NCBI GenBank assembly: GCA_014843695.1
Contig: CM026400.1
Coordinates: 47,742,221 to 47,806,220 of the forward strand
Source: Archivesica marissinica
Taxonomy: Eukaryota > Mollusca > Bivalvia > Venerida > Vesicomyidae
Length of the DNA stretch: 64,000 nucleotides
Reading direction: 5' to 3'
Below the pieces are notes generated by a model. It ran no database searches and was not told where the DNA came from. It worked only from the letters and a program-made list of their open reading frames with translations. The position numbers were made by a program, and so were the translations under genes. Within the stretch, counting starts at the first letter, position 1, and each line of letters begins with the position of its first letter. This document shows positions 58,056 through 64,000 of the stretch, piece by piece.

Positions 58056-58370
58056 GGGTTTATTCTAGAGTGGAAAAAAGGGCAGCGTGGGTCAGAAAAG
58101 TGGCAGTGTGCATTAAGTCGCGATGAGGTGCGGGAGGGGGGTATTTTGAGGATAGCCTCTAGAAAATTTTTGCTAATTTTCTGTGATTGATCAAAGAGGC
58201 AGTAAGGCAGTACATATTGGAGGAAAGGGCGGACGAGTTCTAAGTTATATAGGTCTGTCCGTCCGAGGGCACTCGCCTGTTGAGGCGTATATAAAAATAA
58301 TTTAAAAATATTTTTTGTTTTTAAAAAGTGCAGGGCGAGGCAGCCTGACATTCCACTCTAGAATAACCCA
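58056..58370. mobile_element. MITE with GGGTTTATTCTAGAGTGGAA TIRs
   Basis: Left GGGTTTATTCTAGAGTGGAA and inverted right TGGGTTATTCTAGAGTGGAA; 315 bp, no coding capacity. Confidence 0.85.
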
Positions 58371-58412
58371 TATATATTACCAGGCATGTTTCAGCTATTG
58401 CAATAAATGTTC

Positions 58413-58552
58413 AGGAAGAGCGCTACTTCTGGTCTGATCTGATTGTGAGGAAGAGCGCTACTTCTGGTCTGATCTGATTGTGAGGAAGAGCACTACATCT
58501 TGTCTGATCTGATTGTGAGGAAGAGCGCTACTTCTGGTCTGATCTGATTGTG
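58413..58552. repeat. 35-bp tandem repeat, 4 copies
   Basis: AGGAAGAGCGCTACTTCTGG starts at 58413, 58448, 58483 and 58518; unit ends CTGATCTGATTGTG. Leads into the 83-bp repeat through a shared CTGATTGTGAGG. Confidence 0.93.
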
Positions 58553-58831
58553 AGGTTAATAGTTCTCCTTGTTTTATTGCAGGAAGGTTTGGGAACCAAG
58601 CTGACCATTTCTTGGGAGTCTTACTTCTGATTGTGAGGTTCATAGTTCTCCTTGTTTTATTGCAGGAAGGTTTGGGAACCAAGCTGACCATTTCTTGGGA
58701 GTCTTACTTCTGATTGTGAGGTTAATAGTTCTCCTTGTTTTATTGCAGGAAGGTTTGGGAACCAAGCTGACCATTTCTTGGGAGTCTTACTTCTGATTGT
58801 GAGGTTAATAGTTCTCCTTGTTTTATTGCAG
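58553..58831 (+). pseudogene. Three tandem duplicates of the POFUT1 exon 2 acceptor and 5' end
   Basis: An 83-bp unit (TTAATAGTTCTCCTTGTTTT, ATTGCAG, then GAAGGTTTGGGAACCAAGCT and on to GGGAGTC). The exon-like start lies at 58583, 58666 and 58749, with the true exon at 58832, all exactly 83 apart. Each keeps an intact AG acceptor and the first about 38 coding bases. Use of any upstream copy runs into a stop because 83 is not a multiple of three. Confidence 0.93.
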
Positions 58832-58947
58832 GAAGGTTTGGGAACCAAGCTGACCATTTCTTGGGAGTCCTGAGTTTTGCCAAGGCGCTGGACAGAACGC
58901 TAGTACTGCCGCCGTGGGTCGAGTACCACTTTCAATCACCAAGATCT
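58832..58947 (+). CDS. POFUT1: POFUT1, exon 2
   Basis: Acceptor TTTTATTGCAG; 116 bases that complete the split Gly codon and encode [20 protein letters not shown] then [18 protein letters not shown], ending in phase 0 before GTAGGA. The GRFGNQ and LPPW-x-EY blocks are hallmark POFUT1 sequence at the start of the GDP-fucose-binding fold. This corresponds to human residues just after YCPCM. The last of four 83-bp tandem copies is the one that continues into a full exon. Confidence 0.94.
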
Positions 58948-59135
58948 GTAGGATTTTATTTCTCCATATTTACATTATTGTTATACTCGCCTTGAGCCCC
59001 CCCCCCCCCGTCCAATCAACTGGAATGTAAATGCAATCGGCCCTCGGACGTTGCTGATTGGTTAATGTTGTTGTTTGACGTCACAAATCAAACACGTCAA
59101 TAATACCCCACAGTGCATTAGTAACGTCACTGTTC

Positions 59136-59366
59136 CAGGGTTCCCTCTGTCGGTTGCCAAAGGCGAAAATTGAGCCAAAAAATAAATACTGGGGCTAAAT
59201 TTTGTGAATTGGCGAAAATATTTAGCGTAACCCTTTCCCCCCCCGGCACATAGCTTTGTGAACTATATGGCACTTAGTTGGCTCCCAAGTTTTTTAAATC
59301 GGCTCCAGTGTTTTTCAATTGGCGATAGAAGTGGCGCAGACAAACGTTCAGGCAGAGGGAACCCTG
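59136..59366. mobile_element. hAT-like MITE
   Basis: CAGGGTTCCCTCTGTCGG and inverted right CAGGGTTCCCTCTGCCTG; 231 bp in POFUT1 intron 2. No clear 8-bp target duplication. Confidence 0.78.
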
Positions 59367-59463
59367 CATACTATGCACATTTGTTACTGATATCCTTGTA
59401 GAATTTGTCTACTGCGCAGTACTTTGACTCTTCACAAATCTGAGTGGAGGTGTTGCAGATAGC

Positions 59464-59586
59464 ATACCATCATGTGATCTCTTATGGCCAATCAAAATCC
59501 CTGATGCAAAACTTGTAGAAAGATTTGACATCTTCGTTGTGGGTACAAGTTCCTTTTGACACATATTTCAAAGTGCAACCATTACT
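59464..59586 (+). pseudogene. Duplicate of the POFUT1 exon 3 acceptor region, acceptor lost
   Basis: 123-bp tandem duplicate of 59587-59709. It includes GTACAAGTTCCTTTTGACAC and TATTTCAAAGTGCAACCATT, but the acceptor reads GTTGTGG instead of TTTGTAG, so it should not be spliced. Confidence 0.9.
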
Positions 59587-59665
59587 ATACCATCATGTGA
59601 TCTCTTGTGGCCAATCAAAATCCCTGATGCATAACTTGTAGAAAGATTTCACATCTTCTTTGTAG

Positions 59666-59789
59666 GTACAAGTTCCTTTTGACAAATATTTCAAAGTTGA
59701 ACCATTACTAGAATTCCACAGGGTGATCACGATGGAGTCGTTCATGGACAACTTGGCAGAGCAGGTGTGGCCAGAAGGAAGCAGGGCTG
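59666..59789 (+). CDS. POFUT1: POFUT1, exon 3
   Basis: Acceptor ATCTTCTTTGTAG, 124 bases, donor GTAAGT. In frame with exon 2 it encodes [14 protein letters not shown], then [20 protein letters not shown] and WPEGSRA plus one base of the next codon. KYFK-x-EPL and HRVI-x-x-x-xFM match human POFUT1 order. The catalytic region and C-terminal ER-retention part lie in later exons not seen before the gap at 63270. Confidence 0.93.
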
Positions 59790-60400
59790 GTAAGTTATTA
59801 TTTATAGAACTTTTATAGTGAAAGTGCTGTTCACAGGATCCGAGTGATAGTGTGCATTATTCTAGTGGGTAATTGTACGTTGTACCGTGTATTTCCGGTC
59901 ATAAGTCGCCCTCGGCCATAAATCGAGGGCAAATTTTGGCTTGGAAATTCCGATTTAATCTGGATCCATCCATAAGTCGAGGGTACTTTGTGGACATCTG
60001 ACATTCATTTTAACAATGGTTTTTCTCTCGTTTTTGAATGAAACGGAGTTAAATTTGAGGTATCTGGTTGACTTTATTCCATTACAAATCATAGCCAATA
60101 CACTGATGCACAACAATAATTTATAAAGCTTGTTTATCAGCTTTTCTATGGTTTATAATGTAAATAATTGTCTAATTCAAATAAAACAAACATACACAAA
60201 TAAAGTTCCAACAAATAAAATATAAATTCAACTTTTCTTCAAACTGTTTTCATCCATAAGTTCACCTAGTACCAGGGTTCATTCTAGGTCAGAAATTTTG
60301 GGAGAAGTGAGAAAGCGCGTGATCGCTTCCTTAAATGGTGTTCTTTAATATACTTCTGCAAAATAGGGTTAAAATGCACAGTACAACCATTAAATACAAC

Positions 60401-61405
60401 CAGGGTTGATATAAATCATGATTTTTTTAAAAAATCCAAAAAATCGGATTGTTTTTATTTAAATCAATTTTTTTGATTTTAATTGATTTTTTTGATTTTA
60501 ATAGTAGTTATTTTAAAATATATAGTGATACTAAAATAAAACACAAAGGTAATTTCAATGCATTTATGATTTAAATATATACATTACACATAGTTTAGAA
60601 TAAGATGATTTAAATATATATGGAGAGGTTCTCCTCATCATGTGTATGAGTAGTCGGAGTATATGTAGTATGTGGAGTAGCTGGAGAGTCTGGAATAGCA
60701 TCATGCGCTTGCTGCTCAGTGTCGCGACTGTCGGCAGTGATCAGGTCGCACATACTAGTAGTGTTACTGTTACAATCTTGAACATGTTGCTTCATACGAG
60801 AGACCAGTCCCTGCATTTGTTTCGCACACTTTTTACATTTAGCCTTACATCCAGACTTTCCATGAACAGTAAACTTGTCAAAATACAACCATACACAATC
60901 TTTTTTTCTACCAGACATTGTGAAGATTGATGTGCAACTTCCCTTTATTATAATACTGATCAACAAAGTTGCTTCTTATTAACTGAAGTTTTTGAACATA
61001 TCAATATTAGGTCAAATTTGAAATAGATACATCTACAGTGTATATATATAGTCTATTAGCCATTTTAAATAATTATAGATAAATAGATCTATTTTAGGCC
61101 AATGGTCATTACTGAAATGAGTCATGGGAACTAATTGAATAGTTTTGAATAGCTTTAAAGCATAAATGACTCTGTACTACTTACTTTCTTTAATACAATC
61201 ATTACAATGCAAATAATTACCTTCAAAGCATGCCCCCAATTACCAAAACCAAAGACATGTGTGGACACTTACCTCTATACTAACTGTGACCGGCTTATAA
61301 TTATCTAATCCGTGATAAATAGTTTAATCCATTGTTTTTAACACCAATATTTTTTTTTGATTTAAATCATGATTTTTTTCAGGTGATTTAAATCATACAA
61401 CTCTG
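60401..61405 (-). mobile_element. Inner hAT element with 8-bp target-site duplication
   Basis: Ends CAGGGTTGATATAAATCATG and, inverted, CAGAGTTGTATGATTTAAAT; perfect 8-bp duplication AATACAAC at 60393-60400 and 61406-61413, diagnostic of hAT. 1005 bp; carries only a BED-finger ORF, so it is non-autonomous. Confidence 0.9.
60610..60918 (-). CDS. BED-type zinc-finger fragment of a hAT transposase
   Basis: 102 codons from the ATG at 60918 to the stop at 60610. The N-terminal 49 residues carry a BED finger: W10 and F13 (CVWLYFDKF), C28-x2-C31 (CKKC), H45 and C49 (HVQDC). BED fingers bind DNA at the N-terminus of hAT transposases and their domesticated ZBED relatives. The rest is low-complexity (Thr/His/Pro) and the catalytic hAT domain is absent. 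Probably an internally deleted element or a first exon only; its position inside TIRs with a target duplication argues against a host gene. Confidence 0.65.
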   Translation of the reverse strand: MSGRKKDCVWLYFDKFTVHGKSGCKAKCKKCAKQMQGLVSRMKQHVQDCNSNTTSMCDLITADSRDTEQQAHDAIPDSPATPHTTYTPTTHTHDEENLSIYI

Positions 61406-61606
61406 AATACAACATTTGAATAGAAGGAGTGCTCTATAATGGGCCAGTGTATCTTACTAGACAACATTTTTTTTTTTTTAAGTGGGCGAAGTCATGGTCC
61501 CTATGGCGCCAATTTCGCCCACATCGCCCTCTAAACTGATCCCTGTAGTACTTTTCATCACATTTATGAATGAGAAAAATGTTGACTTATGGCTGGGAGT
61601 ATATGG

Positions 61607-61690
61607 TAACGTGGGATAAGCAACCTGTTGCGGGGAGTGGGGACAATGCCTGCTGTAGCTCCAGTCTGTGTCTGCTTATTAGAAGTAAAA
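61607..61690. other. Short unannotated stretch
   Basis: Between the transposon nest and the 60-bp array; nothing recognised. Confidence 0.4.
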
Positions 61691-63014
61691 CTTGCAAATT
61701 GACAGTTTGTGAATCTGGAAAGTGAAGGCTTCATACAAGTAAAACTAACACTAGTATACTGGTGGTTTGTGACTCCAGAAATGCGACTGTTTCATTCATG
61801 CAACATCGGTACTGCATGTTTGTGAATCCAGAAACCGGACTGATTTTACAAGCAATACTAATATATTGGTACTGCATGTTTGTGAATCCAGAAACCGGAC
61901 TGATTTTACAAGCAATATTAATATACTGTACTGTATGTTTGTAAATCCAGAAACCGGACTGATTTTACAAGCAATACTAATATATCGGTACTGCATGTTT
62001 GTAAATCCAGAAACCGGACTGATTTTACCAGCAATACTAATATAACGGTACTGCATGTTTGTAAATCCAGAAACCGGACTGATTTTACAAGCAATATTAA
62101 AATAATGGTACTGCATGTTTGTAAATCCAGAAACCGGACTGATTTTACAAGCAATATTAATATAATGGTACTGCATGTTTGTAAATCCAGAAACCGGACT
62201 GATTTTACAAGCAATATTAATATAATGGTACTGCATGTTTGTAAATCCAGAAACCGGACTGATTTTACAAGCAATATTAATATAGCGGATTTTACAAGCA
62301 ATATTAATATAACGGTACTGCATGTTTATAAATCCAGAAACCGGACTGATTTTACAAGCAATACTAATATATCGATACTGCATGGTTGTGAATCCAGAAA
62401 CCGGACTGATTTTACAAGCAATACTAATATAACGGTACTGCATGTTTGTGAATCCAGAAACCGGACTGATTTTACAAGCAATATTAATATAACGGTACTG
62501 CATGGTTGTGAATCCAGAAACCGGACTGATTTTACAAGCAATACTAATATATCGGTACTGCATGTTTGTAAATCCAGAAACCGGACTGATTTTACAAGTA
62601 ATACTAATATAACGGTACTGCATGTTTGTAAATCCAGAAACCGGACTGATTTTACAAGCAATACTAATATATCGGTACTGCATGTTTGTAAATCCAGAAA
62701 CCAGACTGATTTTACAAGCAATTTTAATATAACTGTACTGCATGGTTGTGAATCCAGAAACCGGACAGATTTTACAAGCAATATTAATATAACGGTACTG
62801 TATGTTTGTGAATCCAGAAACCGGACTGATTTTACAAGCAATATTAATATAACGGTACTGCATGTTTGTAAATCCAGAAACCGGACTGATTTTACAAGCA
62901 ATATTAATATAATGGTACTGCATGTTTGTAAATCCAGAAACCGGACTGATTTTACAAGCAATATTAATATAACGGATTTTACAAGCACTACTAATATAAC
63001 GGTACTGCATGTTT
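61691..63014. repeat. 60-bp minisatellite, about 20 copies, in POFUT1 intron 3
   Basis: Unit GGTACTGCATGTTTGTAAAT, CCAGAAACCGGACTGATTTT, ACAAGCAATATTAATATAAC. Exactly 60-periodic in the middle, with two partial-unit insertions (62285, 62975) and degenerate starting copies (61700-61795). Frames on both strands are open because 60 is divisible by three. Confidence 0.95.
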
Positions 63015-63016
63015 GT

Positions 63017-63269
63017 GTCCGCCTCCGTGGTCGAGTGGTTAAGGTCGCTGACTTGTATACCACTGTAACCTATCATCACTGATGGTCACGGGTTCGAGCC
63101 CCGCTCAGACCGTGTCTCATTTATATGAAAAAGTTGGCAGTTTCTTACGGAGGTTGGTGCACCCAAGTACTGGTTAACCGCTGGAGCCTGCCCAGGAAAG
63201 GTGTTGTTAGGTAAACTGCCCGCCGGCGATATAGCCCGAAATGGTGCTGATGCAGGCGTAAAACCCGAC
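63017..63269 (+). mobile_element. SINE family 5, best copy
   Basis: tRNA-Leu/Ser-like head: GCCTCCGTGGTCGAGTGG (box A), long arm, GGGTTCGAGCCCCGC (box B). Body AAAAAGTTGGCAGTTTCTTA, GTTAACCGCTGGAGCCTG, GGCGATATAGCCCGAAATGG and tail GGCGTAAAACCCGAC into the gap. Fused to the 60-bp array. Confidence 0.85.
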
Positions 63270-64000
63270 NNNNNNNNNNNNNNNNNNNNNNNNNNNNNNN
63301 NNNNNNNNNNNNNNNNNNNNNNNNNNNNNNNNNNNNNNNNNNNNNNNNNNNNNNNNNNNNNNNNNNNNNNNNNNNNNNNNNNNNNNNNNNNNNNNNNNNN
63401 NNNNNNNNNNNNNNNNNNNNNNNNNNNNNNNNNNNNNNNNNNNNNNNNNNNNNNNNNNNNNNNNNNNNNNNNNNNNNNNNNNNNNNNNNNNNNNNNNNNN
63501 NNNNNNNNNNNNNNNNNNNNNNNNNNNNNNNNNNNNNNNNNNNNNNNNNNNNNNNNNNNNNNNNNNNNNNNNNNNNNNNNNNNNNNNNNNNNNNNNNNNN
63601 NNNNNNNNNNNNNNNNNNNNNNNNNNNNNNNNNNNNNNNNNNNNNNNNNNNNNNNNNNNNNNNNNNNNNNNNNNNNNNNNNNNNNNNNNNNNNNNNNNNN
63701 NNNNNNNNNNNNNNNNNNNNNNNNNNNNNNNNNNNNNNNNNNNNNNNNNNNNNNNNNNNNNNNNNNNNNNNNNNNNNNNNNNNNNNNNNNNNNNNNNNNN
63801 NNNNNNNNNNNNNNNNNNNNNNNNNNNNNNNNNNNNNNNNNNNNNNNNNNNNNNNNNNNNNNNNNNNNNNNNNNNNNNNNNNNNNNNNNNNNNNNNNNNN
63901 NNNNNNNNNNNNNNNNNNNNNNNNNNNNNNNNNNNNNNNNNNNNNNNNNNNNNNNNNNNNNNNNNNNNNNNNNNNNNNNNNNNNNNNNNNNNNNNNNNNN
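63270..64000. other. Assembly gap to window end
   Basis: All N. POFUT1 exon 4 and later exons must lie in or beyond it. Confidence 0.99.

Larger units (their letters stand above)
60273..61545. mobile_element. Middle hAT-like MITE of the nest
   Basis: CAGGGTTCATTCTAGGTC and inverted right CAGGGATCAGTTTAGAGG. TAGTAC flanks both ends (60267-60272 and 61546-61551). Its own length is about 260 bp; a second, uninterrupted copy is at 54636-54927. Confidence 0.8.
59885..61606. mobile_element. Outer MITE (pogo-like, TA target) of a three-level nest
   Basis: Left end (after TA) CCGTGTATTTCCGGTCATAA and inverted right end CCATATACTCCCAGCCATAA. CATAAGTCG-type blocks recur inside. About 450 bp of its own sequence, split at 60273 by a second element. 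Confidence 0.75.

Noticed and set aside
61796..63082. 427- and 325-codon frames in the 60-bp array
   Set aside because: Repeat translation, open on both strands; the + frame runs into a SINE.

Overview
This is animal (metazoan) nuclear DNA, most likely from a bivalve or similar mollusc. The evidence is intron-split genes with animal orthologues (POFUT1, SSNA1), about 30 tRNA-derived SINE copies or fragments of several families, LINE 3' ends, many short TIR and foldback DNA transposons, and about 25 kb of satellite or minisatellite arrays. It is not bacterial; there are no operons, CRISPR arrays or prophage. The species cannot be fixed from the sequence alone. Two runs of N (32299-33298, exactly 1000; and 63270 to the end) are assembly gaps.

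Layout. 1-5025: a 42-bp satellite, then a SINE and a MITE lying in the intron before a large 3'-terminal coding exon of an unrecognised Asn/Ser/Gln-rich protein (5525-8263, + strand, poly(A) signal at 8273). 8.3-20.6 kb: gene-free; SINEs, DNA-transposon ends, a LINE tail and a perfect 64-bp inverted repeat (16514-16650). 20.6-31.4 kb: a long (CTG)n tract and minisatellites of 51, 20, 50 and 32 bp. 32.3-39.6 kb: a gap, then a nearly homogeneous 36-bp satellite of about 155 copies joined to a transposon body. 39.7-44.1 kb: more SINEs. 44344-44543: one exon of SSNA1 (- strand). 44.6-49.7 kb: nested transposons, short arrays and LINE remains. 49.7-54.6 kb: a 71-bp array followed by a 91-bp array. 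57076 to the end: the first three coding exons of POFUT1 (+ strand), with introns full of MITEs and a three-deep transposon nest, then a 60-bp array, a SINE and the terminal gap.

The genes do not form a pathway in this window. POFUT1 adds O-fucose to EGF repeats in the ER (Notch pathway), SSNA1 is a coiled-coil microtubule/centriole protein, and the third protein is unknown. What ties the window together is repeat birth. Three tandem arrays can be traced to parts of mobile elements found elsewhere in the window: 36 bp from a transposon TIR, 71 bp from a SINE central domain, and 19 bp from a retroelement 3' end. In addition, all three POFUT1/SSNA1 internal exons carry a partial tandem duplication across a splice junction.

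Limits: no alignment or database search was run. Family names beyond POFUT1, SSNA1, BED finger and hAT are by resemblance. Array edges and degenerate repeat boundaries are good to about 10-20 bases.
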